DNA of 64,000 nt from Psychrobacter immobilis. Lineage in GTDB: Bacteria; Pseudomonadota; Gammaproteobacteria; Pseudomonadales; Moraxellaceae. The position numbers and the translations under genes are program-made. The stretch covers positions 1 through 64,000 of the forward strand of contig NZ_CAJHAD010000010.1 in the NCBI RefSeq assembly GCF_904846285.1, given 5' to 3'. Every line of letters begins with the position of its first letter. Position 1 is the first letter of the stretch. Below the pieces are notes generated by a model that did not search any database, had not been told where the DNA came from, and saw nothing but the letters and a program-made list of their open reading frames with translations. Positions 1 to 8,962 of this stretch are shown here, in pieces.

Positions 1-326
1 CCAAGCGGTAGATGACATTATAGAGATGCTAACGGATGCGACCTACTTTATTGCTGATAAAGCTTATGATTCTGAAACCATTAGAACTAGGCTAAAGCAA
101 GACAATATAAGCCCTGTCATCCCTAAAAGAAAAAACGCTAAGCAACCAGACCTAGCGTTTGATCACTATTTATATAAGCTACGACACTTGGTTGAAAACA
201 CATTTGCAAAGCTAAAACACTTTCGTAGTATTGCGACTCGCTACGAAAAACTGGCACGAAATTATAAATCTATGCTATATCTGGCTTGTACTATGATCCA
301 CTGCAAACTGAATTAGGGACACGCCC
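1..326 (+). mobile_element. Right-end remnant of an IS5-family insertion sequence
   Basis: The element enters from outside the window. Its transposase stops at 316, and directly after the stop lies TAGGGACACGCCC, which reads GGGCGTGTCCCTA on the other strand. That is the kind of terminal inverted repeat seen in IS5-family (IS427-like) elements, so the right end is placed near 326. The left end and the target duplication cannot be seen, so whether the copy is complete is unknown. Confidence 0.7.
2..316 (+). CDS. IS5-family DDE transposase, C-terminal part (cut by window start)
   Basis: This is the C-terminal ~104 residues of a DDE transposase that would cut and join the ends of its own IS. 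The frame is open back to base 2, so the gene begins upstream of the window. The motif IADKAYDSE carries the second catalytic Asp, and VENTFAKLKHFR carries the catalytic Glu followed by the Arg/Lys-rich stretch typical of IS5 transposases. The C-terminus looks intact. Whether the whole protein is functional cannot be told. It lies just upstream of, and is unrelated to, the CNNM/CBS gene. Confidence 0.85.
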   Translation, partial: QAVDDIIEMLTDATYFIADKAYDSETIRTRLKQDNISPVIPKRKNAKQPDLAFDHYLYKLRHLVENTFAKLKHFRSIATRYEKLARNYKSMLYLACTMIHCKLN

Positions 327-423
327 TAACGTTTCTAAATATTTATACATAGTTTCTTACTTCTCATTATTCCAACTATTATTTTTTATTTAACTACCCT
401 ACCTATTTTTATCCGAGTCCTTC

Positions 424-1701
424 ATGAGTTTGCTAACCGCTACTATCTTCCTTCTTCTATTACTTACCTTGAGTGCTTTTGTCTCTGCCGCCGAGATTGC
501 CATCGCTGCTGGTCGCAAGATTAAGCTCCAAATCATGGCAAAAGAAGGCGAAGTCCGCGCCCTTGATGTCCTACATATGCAAGAAAATCCTGGTGGATTT
601 ATTACTGTGGTGCAAGTCGTACTTAACGCCGTCGCCATTTCAGCTGGTGCGGTTGGTGAGTCAGCCATTAGCCCTTATTTGCAGCTGTTGATCAATCATG
701 AAGCGGCGGCATCCGTTATCTCATTTGTCCTTATTACCAGTTTGTTTTCCCTACTTGCTGATTTGATGCCTAGGCGCTTGGCGATGTCTAATGCAGAAGT
801 CTTTGCTGTGCGACTGGTACGCCCTATGATGGCGTTGACTTTTATTTTTAAGCCGGTTATTTGGGTCTTTGATGGCGCAGCAAACCTTATCTTTGAGCTT
901 TTTAATATATCAACCATTCGCCAAGATGACATGACTCCAGAAGATATTTATGCCGTAATGGATGCTGGCGCTGAAGCCGGTGTGCTCAAAAAACAAGAGC
1001 ACCATTTGATCGAAAACATCTTTGAGATGCAAGAGCGTACCGTCACCTCAGTGATGAATCCGCGTGAGCATATCGTCTATTTTGATAGCAAGACCAGTAC
1101 AGAAGAAGTGGTCGAGGTGATGATTGCGCAGCCACATAATAAGTTTTTGGTCTGTGAGGAAGACGATTTAGAACAAATCATCGGTTATGTGGAGTCGCGC
1201 AGCTTTTTAGCCTTGGTACTTAACCAGCAAGAGGTTAGCCTAACTGACAAAGCGCTATTAAAACCAGCGTTATTTGTACCCGATACTTTGTCTTTGTTTG
1301 AAGTGTTAGAGATGTTTAAATCGACCGGCGCTGATTTTGCCGTTATCGTCAATGAATATGGCTTGGTGGTTGGGGTCATTACCCTACGCGATGTGATGAG
1401 TATTGTCATGGGTGAGCTGGTGACCGTTGAAGAGCAACCTATCGTGCAGCGTACGGATAACTCTTGGCTTATCGATGGTATGACGCCCATTGAAGACGTT
1501 ATTCGGGCGCTAGATACTGTCAATTTACCGCGCAGTCAAAACTATGAAACCATCAGCGGCTTTATGATGTATATGCTGCGCAAAATTCCTAAAAAAACCG
1601 ATACCATCGAATACGCCAATTATCGTTTTGAGATTATCGCTACTGACAATCTTAAAATTACGCAGCTACTTGTCACTAAACTTGAAGAACCCGTTAAATA
1701 A
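424..1701 (+). CDS. CNNM/DUF21 + CBS pair + CorC_HlyC membrane protein (YtfL/PaeA-like)
   Basis: An inner-membrane protein of 425 residues. The N-terminal ~180 residues are a CNNM (DUF21) transmembrane domain with several hydrophobic helices. A pair of CBS domains follows at roughly 200-335 (ends near ADFAVIVNEYG and VVGVITLRDVM), then a C-terminal CorC_HlyC domain at about 345-420. E. coli relatives of this architecture (YtfL/PaeA, YfjD, CorC) are linked to export or tolerance of divalent cations or polyamines, and older annotations say hemolysin. Domain order and length fit YtfL best. The substrate is not predictable from sequence. The ATG at 424 has only a weak Shine-Dalgarno. The gene seems monocistronic. 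Confidence 0.85.
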   Translation: MSLLTATIFLLLLLTLSAFVSAAEIAIAAGRKIKLQIMAKEGEVRALDVLHMQENPGGFITVVQVVLNAVAISAGAVGESAISPYLQLLINHEAAASVISFVLITSLFSLLADLMPRRLAMSNAEVFAVRLVRPMMALTFIFKPVIWVFDGAANLIFELFNISTIRQDDMTPEDIYAVMDAGAEAGVLKKQEHHLIENIFEMQERTVTSVMNPREHIVYFDSKTSTEEVVEVMIAQPHNKFLVCEEDDLEQIIGYVESRSFLALVLNQQEVSLTDKALLKPALFVPDTLSLFEVLEMFKSTGADFAVIVNEYGLVVGVITLRDVMSIVMGELVTVEEQPIVQRTDNSWLIDGMTPIEDVIRALDTVNLPRSQNYETISGFMMYMLRKIPKKTDTIEYANYRFEIIATDNLKITQLLVTKLEEPVK

Positions 1702-1792
1702 AAAGTGTTTTTTAAGTTTGATATTTAGTTACTGATGAACTGAGTTAGTGTTAACTAAATGACTTAATACTAAATTAATGCCAAGCTTAAAA

Positions 1793-2572
1793 TCAGACGC
1801 GTGACCCAAATATCGCCGTGCCGACGCGTACCATCGTCGAGCCATTGGCAATGGCGGCGCTCATATCGTCGCTCATCCCCATGCTCAGCGTATCCCACTT
1901 CTGCAACTCTGGATGCTCAATCTTGATATCTTCAAATAATTGCTTGGTTCGAGCAAAGGCATCAGTATTGGCTTTTGACGGTATAATCATCAAACCACGC
2001 AATTGCAAGCGCTCGTAATGCTTAATAGCAGTTATCAATTCGGGTAGTTCGGCTGGCAAACATCCTGATTTACTGTCTTCATTATCGATATTGACTTGTA
2101 TCAATACATTAAGGCGTTGCAGTTCGGCAGGGCGTTGTTCATTTAAACGCTTAGCAATAATCTCACGCTCCAGCGTTTGCACCCAATCAAAATGCTCCGC
2201 AATATCACGCGTTTTATTACGTTGAATACTCCCAATATAATGCCAAACAATATGTTCACATTCTGGATGTCCTCGTAAAACTTGTATCTTCTCAAGCGCT
2301 TCTTGCAGATAATTTTCGCCAAAATCGCGCTGCCCTTGACGTACTAATGTCGCAATCATCTCAGCAGGCTTGGTTTTAGATACCGCCAGTAAGGTGACCT
2401 CATCAGTTTGCCTTTTAGCTTGTGCACACGCCTGCGCCACATGTTTGCCAACCTGCTGCCAACTTTCAATTAAACTTATATTATCGATGTTACTTTCATC
2501 ATTTTGCGTGTCAATGGCAGCCATAACAGTAGGAATATTATTTTTATGGGATTGCTTAAAGATATCGTTCAT
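1793..2572 (-). CDS. yggS: YggS/PLPBP family pyridoxal phosphate homeostasis protein
   Basis: A cytosolic PLP-binding protein of the YggS/PROSC family, which buffers free pyridoxal 5'-phosphate and has no known catalytic activity. The TIM-barrel fold begins after an N-terminal stretch. LLAVSKTKP contains the Lys that forms the Schiff base with PLP, and the C-terminal SMGMSDDM and STMVRVGTAIFG segments bind the phosphate. At 259 residues it is about 25 longer than usual. The extra N-terminal piece is poorly conserved, and an internal ATG at 2521 is an alternative start. It is divergent from pilT, an arrangement shared with Pseudomonas, where yggS, pilT and pilU are neighbours. Confidence 0.93.
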   Translation of the reverse strand: MNDIFKQSHKNNIPTVMAAIDTQNDESNIDNISLIESWQQVGKHVAQACAQAKRQTDEVTLLAVSKTKPAEMIATLVRQGQRDFGENYLQEALEKIQVLRGHPECEHIVWHYIGSIQRNKTRDIAEHFDWVQTLEREIIAKRLNEQRPAELQRLNVLIQVNIDNEDSKSGCLPAELPELITAIKHYERLQLRGLMIIPSKANTDAFARTKQLFEDIKIEHPELQKWDTLSMGMSDDMSAAIANGSTMVRVGTAIFGSRV

Positions 2573-2931
2573 AAAAGGCTCATGGAGATAAAGGATGCGA
2601 TTGTTTTAGAGAAGTATTTTTATAAGTAATTTTAAATTTTAATAAACACTCTGTTAATAGAGAAAAGATAAACTCATATTAATGAACAATGAAGAACTGA
2701 ACTATTTTTACATTTTATTTATATAGTAGATGGTTAAATAACCACATTCTTGTTATGATATTGTTACATGGTCTAACATATACTACTGAAAAACATAGTA
2801 ATAGTAACAAACACAGTAAATATCAACATATTTTTAAGATAATTGGCTTAAACAGCGTTAAAAATAGCTATTCAATATTTCTTTTAGACGCTTTTTGGCT
2901 CACCCTTATTTATTGATAGGAATACCCGATT
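2573..2931. promoter_or_regulatory. Divergent yggS/pilT intergenic region
   Basis: An AT-rich 359-base spacer holding promoters in both directions. A possible sigma-70 promoter toward pilT is TTGTTA (2750-2755), 18 bases, TAACAT (2774-2779). No match to a sigma-54 -24/-12 site was seen here, unlike upstream of the pilin genes. No small gene or stable hairpin was recognised. Confidence 0.35.
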
Positions 2932-3987
2932 ATGGCTGAAAAGAACAATTTAAGCATCGAAGACCTGCTGCGCTTTACGGTCAAGCACAAAGCCTCAGAT
3001 TTACATATTTCAGCCGGTATGCCATCGATGATTCGTGTCGATGGCGAGATGACCCGTATCAATATGCCAGAGATGAGCCATCAGGTCGTGCATCAGCTGA
3101 TCTATGACATCATGAATGATAAGCAACGTGCCGATTTTGAAGAGTTTTTTGAGACTGATTTCTCTTTTGAAATTCCGAATTTAGCGCGTTTTCGTGTCAA
3201 TGCCTTTAACCAAAATCGCGGTGCTGGCGCTGTTTTTCGTACCATTCCTTCCAAAGTTCTCACCATGGAAGACTTAGGTATGGGTGAGGTTTTCAAACGT
3301 GTGTCTGACTTTAAACGCGGTGTAGTGTTAGTCACAGGTCCGACGGGCTCAGGGAAATCGACCACGCTTGCGGCAATGATTGATTATATCAATGAAACCC
3401 GCAAAGAACATATTTTGACCATCGAAGACCCGATTGAGTTTGTCCACGAGTCTAAAAAGAGTTTGATTAACCAACGTGAAGTACACCGCGATACCTTAGG
3501 TTTCGAGCCAGCATTGCGCTCTGCCCTACGTGAAGATCCAGACGTTATCCTCGTTGGTGAGCTTCGTGACCTTGAGACCATTCGCTTAGCCTTAACTGCT
3601 GCTGAGACGGGACACTTAGTCTTTGGCACCTTGCACACCAGCTCAGCGGCCAAAACCATTGACCGTGTGATTGATGTCTTCCCTGCTGCTGAAAAAGATA
3701 TGATTCGAGCGATGTTATCAGAATCGCTACAAGCGGTGATCTCGCAAACCCTACTGCGTCGTCAAACCGGCGGACGAATTGCCGCGCATGAAATTATGCT
3801 AGGCACGCCAGCTATTCGTAACCTAATACGTGAAAACAAAATTGCTCAAATGTACTCCTCTATTCAGACGGGCGCTGGAGATGGCATGATTACCCTTGAC
3901 CAAACGCTCAAAAATCTTGTGTCAAAAGGTACCATTAGTAAAGATGTCGCACGTCCTTATGCTAAACAGCCTGAAGCTTTTATATAA
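2932..3987 (+). CDS. pilT: Type IV pilus retraction ATPase PilT
   Basis: A hexameric AAA-like motor that depolymerises type IV pili at the cytoplasmic face of the inner membrane and so drives twitching and DNA uptake. The 351-residue length is typical. Visible motifs are the Walker A GPTGSGKSTT at about 136-145, the Asp-box region around IEDPIEFVH, Walker B DVILVGELRD, and the His-box AETGHLVFGTLHTSSA. AIRNLIRE near the C-terminus corresponds to the PilT-specific retraction motif (AIRNLIRE in P. aeruginosa). The RBS AGGA lies 10-13 bases before the ATG. It is followed after 73 bases by pilU, forming a likely operon. Confidence 0.97.
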   Translation: MAEKNNLSIEDLLRFTVKHKASDLHISAGMPSMIRVDGEMTRINMPEMSHQVVHQLIYDIMNDKQRADFEEFFETDFSFEIPNLARFRVNAFNQNRGAGAVFRTIPSKVLTMEDLGMGEVFKRVSDFKRGVVLVTGPTGSGKSTTLAAMIDYINETRKEHILTIEDPIEFVHESKKSLINQREVHRDTLGFEPALRSALREDPDVILVGELRDLETIRLALTAAETGHLVFGTLHTSSAAKTIDRVIDVFPAAEKDMIRAMLSESLQAVISQTLLRRQTGGRIAAHEIMLGTPAIRNLIRENKIAQMYSSIQTGAGDGMITLDQTLKNLVSKGTISKDVARPYAKQPEAFI

Positions 3988-4060
3988 AAGCAGTTATTAG
4001 CAAATCTCAAAAGTTTATTGAAGCAAATTTTACTCTATTTATCGCAAATGCAGGTACGTT

Positions 4061-5182
4061 ATGGACATTGATAAACTTTTACAATTGATGATTAATAAAA
4101 ATGGCTCTGACCTTTTTATTACCGCCGATGTCGCGCCGTCCATGAAAATCAATGGGAAAATCTTGCCCGTGGGTAAAACACCCTTAACGGCTGAGCAAAC
4201 TATGAGACTGGTTAAAGGTGTGATGACGTCAAGCCAGCAAAAAGAGTTTGACGAAACCAACGAGTGTCAGTTTGCGATTACCGACCAAGCTCAGCAGGCG
4301 CGTTTTCGAGTCAGTGCTTTTATACAGCGCGATATGGCAGGGATGATTTTACGGAAAATTGAAAATAATATCCCAACGGTTGAAGAACTACGCCTACCAC
4401 CAGCGTTAAAAGAGCTGGCCATGAAAAAGCGTGGTATTATCTTATTGGTTGGCGCTACAGGTACAGGTAAATCGACCACCCTTGCGGCAATGATTGGACA
4501 CCGTAACCAAAACTCCCACGGTCATATTATTACTATCGAAGATCCCATCGAGTTTGTCCATAAACATCGCGGTTGTATCATTACCCAGCGCGAAGTCGGC
4601 ATCGATACCCATTCTTTTGAAGCGGGTCTAAAAAACACCTTACGCCAAGCGCCTGATGTCATTTTGATTGGGGAGATTCGTAACCGCGAAGTCATGAGCT
4701 ACGCCATTCAATATGCCGAAACGGGCCACTTAGTATTTGCCACCTTGCACGCCAATAACGCCAACCAAGCCATTGACCGTATTATTCACTTTTTTGAAAC
4801 CAGTCGTCATAATCAGTTGTTTATGGATTTGTCCTTAAACTTGCAAGCCATTATCGCTCAGCAGCTGATTCCAACGCCTGATGGCAAAGGACGCCGCGCC
4901 GCTATTGAGATTTTATTAAACTCTCAGCTGATTAGTGACTATATCCGTAAGGGCGAGGTTCATGAAATTAAAGATGTGATGACGCGCTCACGCGAGAGCG
5001 GTATGCAAACCTTTGACCAAGCGCTGTTTGATTTGTATGAACACGGCGAAATTACTTATAAAGAAGCCATTCTCCATGCCGACTCCCCTAACGATTTACG
5101 CTTAAAGATTAAATTGAGTAGTAAGAACGGCACCGCCAATTTAGATGAAGGCGCCGATAGTCTATCGTTAGATATTACTTAG
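4061..5182 (+). CDS. pilU: PilT-dependent retraction ATPase PilU
   Basis: A paralogue of PilT that assists pilus retraction, usually only when PilT is present. At 373 residues it has an N-terminal PAS-like domain and a C-terminal RecA-like ATPase: Walker A GATGTGKSTT near 131-140, Walker B DVILIGEIRN, and His-box AETGHLVFATLHANNA. The C-terminal ~40 residues, rich in Ser, Asp and Lys, extend beyond PilT, which is usual for PilU. An AGGT Shine-Dalgarno precedes the ATG. The pilT-pilU operon ends at the hairpin at 5213-5246. Confidence 0.95.
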   Translation: MDIDKLLQLMINKNGSDLFITADVAPSMKINGKILPVGKTPLTAEQTMRLVKGVMTSSQQKEFDETNECQFAITDQAQQARFRVSAFIQRDMAGMILRKIENNIPTVEELRLPPALKELAMKKRGIILLVGATGTGKSTTLAAMIGHRNQNSHGHIITIEDPIEFVHKHRGCIITQREVGIDTHSFEAGLKNTLRQAPDVILIGEIRNREVMSYAIQYAETGHLVFATLHANNANQAIDRIIHFFETSRHNQLFMDLSLNLQAIIAQQLIPTPDGKGRRAAIEILLNSQLISDYIRKGEVHEIKDVMTRSRESGMQTFDQALFDLYEHGEITYKEAILHADSPNDLRLKIKLSSKNGTANLDEGADSLSLDIT

Positions 5183-5212
5183 TTTGATATTGCTTAATTA
5201 GTATTTTCGCAT

Positions 5213-5246
5213 AAAAAAGCCCTCGTTAAATTTGAGGGCTTTTTTT
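5213..5246. terminator. Bidirectional rho-independent terminator between pilU and fur
   Basis: The stem AAAAAAGCCCTC pairs with GAGGGCTTTTTT across a nine-base loop. T-runs follow on both strands, so it can end pilU (+) and fur (-), which converge here. Confidence 0.85.
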
Positions 5247-5289
5247 AGTTCTTAAATTATCATTATAAGGCAATTCGTTTCTAAAACGC

Positions 5290-5724
5290 TTATTTTGCGC
5301 TGTCTTTACAAGCTTGATTATCACAAATACCGTAGAGTACTAAAGAATGACCAGACAGCTTGAAGCCATGCTCTGCTGCTACTTTCATCTGTTCCTCTTC
5401 GATAATCTTGTTATGAAACTCGATAATCTTACCGCAGACATCGCAAACCAGATGGTCATGATGCTCTTCTTGGGTAATCTCAAACACCGATAGATTGTTT
5501 TCAAAGTTATGGCGCTCGACAATACCCGCTTGCTCAAACTGGGTCAGTACGCGATAAACAGTTGCGAGACCCACATCCTCACCTTGCTCAATCAGCGCCT
5601 TGTACACCTCTTCTGCACTCATATGATGCAGCTCAGCACTTTCAAGCAGCTCTAAAATTTTTATACGTGGTAACGTTACTTTCAAACCCGCTCTACGTAA
5701 ATCTTGATTGGTAAAAGAAGCCAT
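5290..5724 (-). CDS. fur: Ferric uptake regulator Fur
   Basis: A dimeric Fe(II)-sensing repressor of iron uptake genes, 144 residues from the ATG at 5724. I prefer that start because AGAAGGGA lies just upstream and the protein then begins MASFTNQDLRRAGLKVTLPR, in register with other Fur proteins. An ATG 14 codons earlier would add an unconserved leader. The winged helix is at 1-80. The metal and dimer region shows HHDH (88-91), the CxxC pair C94/C97, and a second pair C134/C139, the same layout as E. coli Fur. It is divergent from bamE, as in Pseudomonas fur-omlA. Confidence 0.95.
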   Translation of the reverse strand: MASFTNQDLRRAGLKVTLPRIKILELLESAELHHMSAEEVYKALIEQGEDVGLATVYRVLTQFEQAGIVERHNFENNLSVFEITQEEHHDHLVCDVCGKIIEFHNKIIEEEQMKVAAEHGFKLSGHSLVLYGICDNQACKDSAK

Positions 5725-6049
5725 AATGTCCCTTCTGACTATGAAAGTCTTAGTAAATAAGTTCAAAAAATACGAGTTAAATAATCGTCAATAAGTCGTA
5801 ATACTGGATGAGAGAAAAATAAGGGTCATAAAAAATTAGCCACTATTAAACAAATCTTTAGACCATTTTTTTATAAAAATCTGACGCCAAGCCTATGAAT
5901 TTAAAATATAAATAATAAATACTGTAAGATAGTATTTGGTAAATAATGTCGTAAGTGGTAGGCAATTGCAAGTAAATGACGTATCATTTGTCCAAGATTG
6001 TCAGCGAGACTAGCATCACCGTTTCTTAGCTGCGCCTAACCCATTTCTT
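5725..6049. promoter_or_regulatory. Divergent fur/bamE intergenic region
   Basis: An AT-rich 325-base region holding the promoters of both genes. It contains the interrupted palindrome AAATGACGTATCATTT near 5976-5991, which only loosely resembles a Fur box, so autoregulation is possible but not shown. No gene was recognised. Confidence 0.3.
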
Positions 6050-6469
6050 ATGAGTCATCTTACCATGATAAAGACATTAAATTTTCGTTCGTTAAGCGCT
6101 GCCAATGCAGTACGCAAGATTGCTATTACCACTATGCTTAGTGCCGCTGTGGCTATGTCTGGCTGCTCACTACTGAGTGTCTATAAGATTGATTTGCCAC
6201 AAGGAACCGCCATTACCCAAACCCAGGCACAAAAGCTACAAGTGGGTATGAATCAAAATCAGGTTCTTTATATACTTGGCAGTCCGGCGATTAAAGATAC
6301 ATTAGAGCCTAAACGCTGGGATTATATTTACGACTATAAAGCAGGGACAGAGGGTCGCCGCAAAGGTATCGCCGATGTCAAAAATGCCAGCCAGCATTTA
6401 ATTGTCTATTTTGATGATAATGGTATAGTAACCCGTATCGAAGGTATCGACAGCTTACCAGCATCTTAG
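6050..6469 (+). CDS. bamE: Outer membrane assembly lipoprotein BamE (SmpA/OmlA)
   Basis: A small lipoprotein of the BAM complex, which inserts beta-barrel proteins into the outer membrane. The signal peptide contains ITTMLSAAVAMSGC, ending in the lipobox AMSGC with the acylated Cys near residue 39. The SmpA/OmlA domain follows: KLQVGMNQNQVLYILGSP and the RWDYIYDYKAG strand. Length (139) is a little above usual because of a long N-region. An ATG at 6065 is a possible alternative start, and neither has a strong RBS. It converges with rnfH. Confidence 0.92.
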   Translation: MSHLTMIKTLNFRSLSAANAVRKIAITTMLSAAVAMSGCSLLSVYKIDLPQGTAITQTQAQKLQVGMNQNQVLYILGSPAIKDTLEPKRWDYIYDYKAGTEGRRKGIADVKNASQHLIVYFDDNGIVTRIEGIDSLPAS

Positions 6470-6519
6470 GTCTGCTAGCAAACCATAACAACTTGCTAGT
6501 GAATCATAACGGCTGATGG

Positions 6520-6855
6520 TTAACCGCGAGACTTATTTTTGCGCTGAGACATAGGGTCAGCGCTTAAGCTGCGATATACCTCTACCCGATCAAAAGGCTG
6601 TAATGTGTAATTTAGCGGCTGCTTTTGCGCATATACGCCAACACGCCAACGCTTAGCCGTTGGCGTCGTCATCTCAGCAACTTGCTCACACCATCTTGCC
6701 AGTTCTTCAAACTGTGTTAGCCAACCTGCTTGCGCCAACGTCTCATACAAAGTAGCACCTTGGATGACTTGGACGGCTAGGTAATGCTGACGCTCTGCAT
6801 CTTCGGCATACGCCAGATATACCGTCATCAAATCGCTCTGCTCAGGCTGAGACAT
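6520..6855 (-). CDS. rnfH: RnfH family protein (UPF0125, RatB-like)
   Basis: A small ubiquitin-fold (beta-grasp) protein of the RnfH/PasI family, 111 residues from the ATG at 6855. Visible features are MTVYLAYAEDAERQHYLAVQ, a helix with ATLYETLAQAGW, and LQPFDRVEVYRSLSADPMSQR at the end, which matches the family's conserved C-terminal DRVEIYRPL-DPK-R pattern. The open frame extends to 6972, but a start there would overlap the upstream membrane gene by 82 bases with unconserved sequence. Family function is unsettled. Proximity to bamE is conserved in gammaproteobacteria, where a ratA-like gene often joins them; none is seen here. Confidence 0.85.
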   Translation of the reverse strand: MSQPEQSDLMTVYLAYAEDAERQHYLAVQVIQGATLYETLAQAGWLTQFEELARWCEQVAEMTTPTAKRWRVGVYAQKQPLNYTLQPFDRVEVYRSLSADPMSQRKNKSRG

Positions 6856-6890
6856 ATCAATGTCAGCTTCACTGTTATTAGCAGTAGTCG

Positions 6891-8033
6891 TTAGCTTAAC
6901 CACTGTATCACCCAACCTATTAGCGCTAACAGTAACGCCAGCGGCACAACCAACCGTATTGCCACTCGCCATAAATTATAAAAAGCTTCATTGCCAAAGT
7001 TTAGAGACTTGCGCAAATGGCTAATTTTCATCTGCCAACCCGCGAAAACTGACAGTAATAAAACGGCGATACTACTGATAATTACTAAAATACCAACCAG
7101 CCAATGAGTAGGTATGGCAACCACTAACAGCAGCGCTATCACGAAAGTTAACACTACACTGACCAGCAAGCCAAATTTATGCGCCAATTGCTGAGAGCTA
7201 TAATGTAATAAATAGCTGGCCACAAATAACACCCCGACCCAATACAATAACTGGCCAATCGGTGGTAACGCCATGCCACTGATAAATAATGCGACCACGC
7301 CAACCACCAGCTGTAATATCCAAATCGGTAGTACGAGCTTGGTTGCGCGATATTCTTGCGCGGCATGATGACGAGCAGGTTTTTGGGCATTATAGTTATC
7401 AGCACCTACCGCGCTAACCGCTTGCTTACTCACTAAACTTTGACCAAACCAATATAAGCCTGTACCTGCGCCCACGCTGACTAACGCCAAAGCAACGGCA
7501 CGTGCCCATTCGCTTAAGCTAACATCAGTCATTGCAAAAGCGATATTTGGTAAGCCGTTTGCTACGCCCAATAATAAACCGACCAGCATTAAGCCCAAAC
7601 CAATCGGTAAAGGCGCGACACCCAATAAGCTTAATAAGACAGTAATGACTATTAAGCCTGCGGCAATAGCAAAGCTTGGCACGTCAGGCGCGCTATTGAG
7701 CTCTGTTAGAGCCGCTAAAATACCCGTACTTGCCCCCGATATAACCAGCGCTGCGATAATAATGGACACCAATGCTGCAAGCCACCCAAAGCCGCGCCAT
7801 AAAGAGCTAGCGTCTGCCTCGCGAGTGAGCTTTTGCATACCGGCCACAGGCGCTTCGGCACTACGATAGGCTAAGGCAATCTCAGCATAAACCACTGGTA
7901 GCGAAACGAGCACCATCGCTAATAGCCAAAGCAACCAAAAATCAATTTCGCCTATGGATGCTGGTGCAAACCATCGGAACAATAGTAGCGGGAGCAGCGC
8001 GGCTATAAAGTAAGAAGCATAACGGATCATCAT
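6891..8033 (-). CDS. Membrane protein resembling the sodium:neurotransmitter symporter (SNF/NSS) family
   Basis: A very hydrophobic 380-residue protein with about ten predicted transmembrane segments. LPVVYAEIALAYRS, PVAGMQKLTREADAS and WRGFGWLAALVSIIIAALVISG resemble the TM2-TM3 region of NSS transporters. The C-terminal end with FYNLWRVAIRLVVPLALLLALIG resembles their last helices. It is shorter than normal NSS members (about 450 or more) and lacks the canonical unwound TM1 sodium-site sequence, so transport activity is uncertain. It reads 35 bases ahead of rnfH on the same strand and is probably co-transcribed with it. Family assignment rests on motif resemblance only. Confidence 0.6.
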   Translation of the reverse strand: MMIRYASYFIAALLPLLLFRWFAPASIGEIDFWLLWLLAMVLVSLPVVYAEIALAYRSAEAPVAGMQKLTREADASSLWRGFGWLAALVSIIIAALVISGASTGILAALTELNSAPDVPSFAIAAGLIVITVLLSLLGVAPLPIGLGLMLVGLLLGVANGLPNIAFAMTDVSLSEWARAVALALVSVGAGTGLYWFGQSLVSKQAVSAVGADNYNAQKPARHHAAQEYRATKLVLPIWILQLVVGVVALFISGMALPPIGQLLYWVGVLFVASYLLHYSSQQLAHKFGLLVSVVLTFVIALLLVVAIPTHWLVGILVIISSIAVLLLSVFAGWQMKISHLRKSLNFGNEAFYNLWRVAIRLVVPLALLLALIGWVIQWLS

Positions 8034-8203
8034 AATTTAAACCCAAGCGATTCAAAGTGAATAACATTTAATGATATAAAGCACTTAGTGATATAAAGCA
8101 TTGATAAACACCTATAATTTCTATGATAATTTTTTCTACAGGCGGCTTATCTTATACAAGTTTTATAAAAGGTCATGCAAATTATATAAGGACTAGCAGT
8201 TAT

Positions 8204-8229
8204 AAAAAAACCCCGAAATCGGGGTTTAA
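8204..8229 (-). terminator. Terminator after cytochrome c4 gene
   Basis: On the minus strand AACCCCGATTTCGGGGTT is followed by a run of T. It lies about 65 bases beyond the cytochrome c4 stop codon. Confidence 0.8.
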
Positions 8230-8293
8230 TAGCTAAATCGTAATGGCTGCATGAAAATACATAAGTTGGTATTTCATTTAAACATACAACGAA

Positions 8294-8962
8294 TTAGTGA
8301 ATAGCACTTACATAGTCTGACAAGATACGAATATCGCGATCAGACAGTTTTGAAGCGACAGTTTGCATCATACCCATCTCGCCTTCTTTCGCTGCGTCAT
8401 TGGCACGTTTTTGCTCGTCGCTATCGATATCGTCTGCACGACCAGCTGCACGGAAAAGCTTTAGCTGAGTAGCGATATATTCAGCGTGCTGACCACCTAA
8501 ACGTGGAAATGCTGCCCAAACGTTACCTGCTGCATCTGGACCATGACAGCCTGCGCAACCAATGACACCACGTGACTTATCACCACCTAAAAACAGCTTA
8601 GTCGCTTCTTGCGTGGTAGCAGGGTTACCAAACGCCACACCCCAAGGTGCTTGGCTTGCATAATAACCTGCGACGTTGGCTAAATCTTGCTGAGATAAAT
8701 TGGCAACTTGTGATTGCATGATACCGTTTTTGCGGTAACCTGACTTAAACTCAACCAATTGTTTGTATAAGTACTTCACGTTTTGACCACCAAGATTTGG
8801 CTGGGCCGGTATAGGACTCACACCATTAACACCATGACAAGCAGCACAGACCGTTTCTGCGACTTGTTTGCCAGCGTTAAGATCATATTTAGGAACAGTG
8901 ATAGCAGCTTGTACGCTGAAACTTGCAACACATAAGCTGGCGGCAGCGATTAACTTTTTCAT
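8294..8962 (-). CDS. Dihaem cytochrome c4
   Basis: A periplasmic dihaem electron carrier of about 222 residues that typically feeds terminal oxidases. I place the start at the ATG at 8962. It gives a clean Sec signal peptide, MKKLIAAASLCVASFSVQA, and has TAGGA upstream; the frame upstream adds 24 unlikely residues. Two CxxCH haem motifs, CAACHG and CAGCHG, mark the two class I cytochrome halves, each with downstream Met ligand candidates (GIMQSQVAN and GMMQTVAS). It sits beside a cytochrome c5 gene and opposite engB, as in Pseudomonas. Confidence 0.93.
   Translation of the reverse strand: MKKLIAAASLCVASFSVQAAITVPKYDLNAGKQVAETVCAACHGVNGVSPIPAQPNLGGQNVKYLYKQLVEFKSGYRKNGIMQSQVANLSQQDLANVAGYYASQAPWGVAFGNPATTQEATKLFLGGDKSRGVIGCAGCHGPDAAGNVWAAFPRLGGQHAEYIATQLKLFRAAGRADDIDSDEQKRANDAAKEGEMGMMQTVASKLSDRDIRILSDYVSAIH

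Noticed and set aside
2573..2931. Sigma-54 promoter for pilT-pilU
   Set aside because: TGG-containing words are present, but none has GC at the required spacing.
5725..5766. Longer Fur start at 5766
   Set aside because: The internal ATG at 5724 has a good RBS and aligns with the family N-terminus.
5976..5991. Fur box in the fur/bamE spacer
   Set aside because: The palindrome has the right symmetry but too few matches to the Fur consensus to call.
6475..6499. Terminator between bamE and rnfH
   Set aside because: CTAGCAA and TTGCTAG form a 7-bp hairpin, but there is no T-run on either strand.
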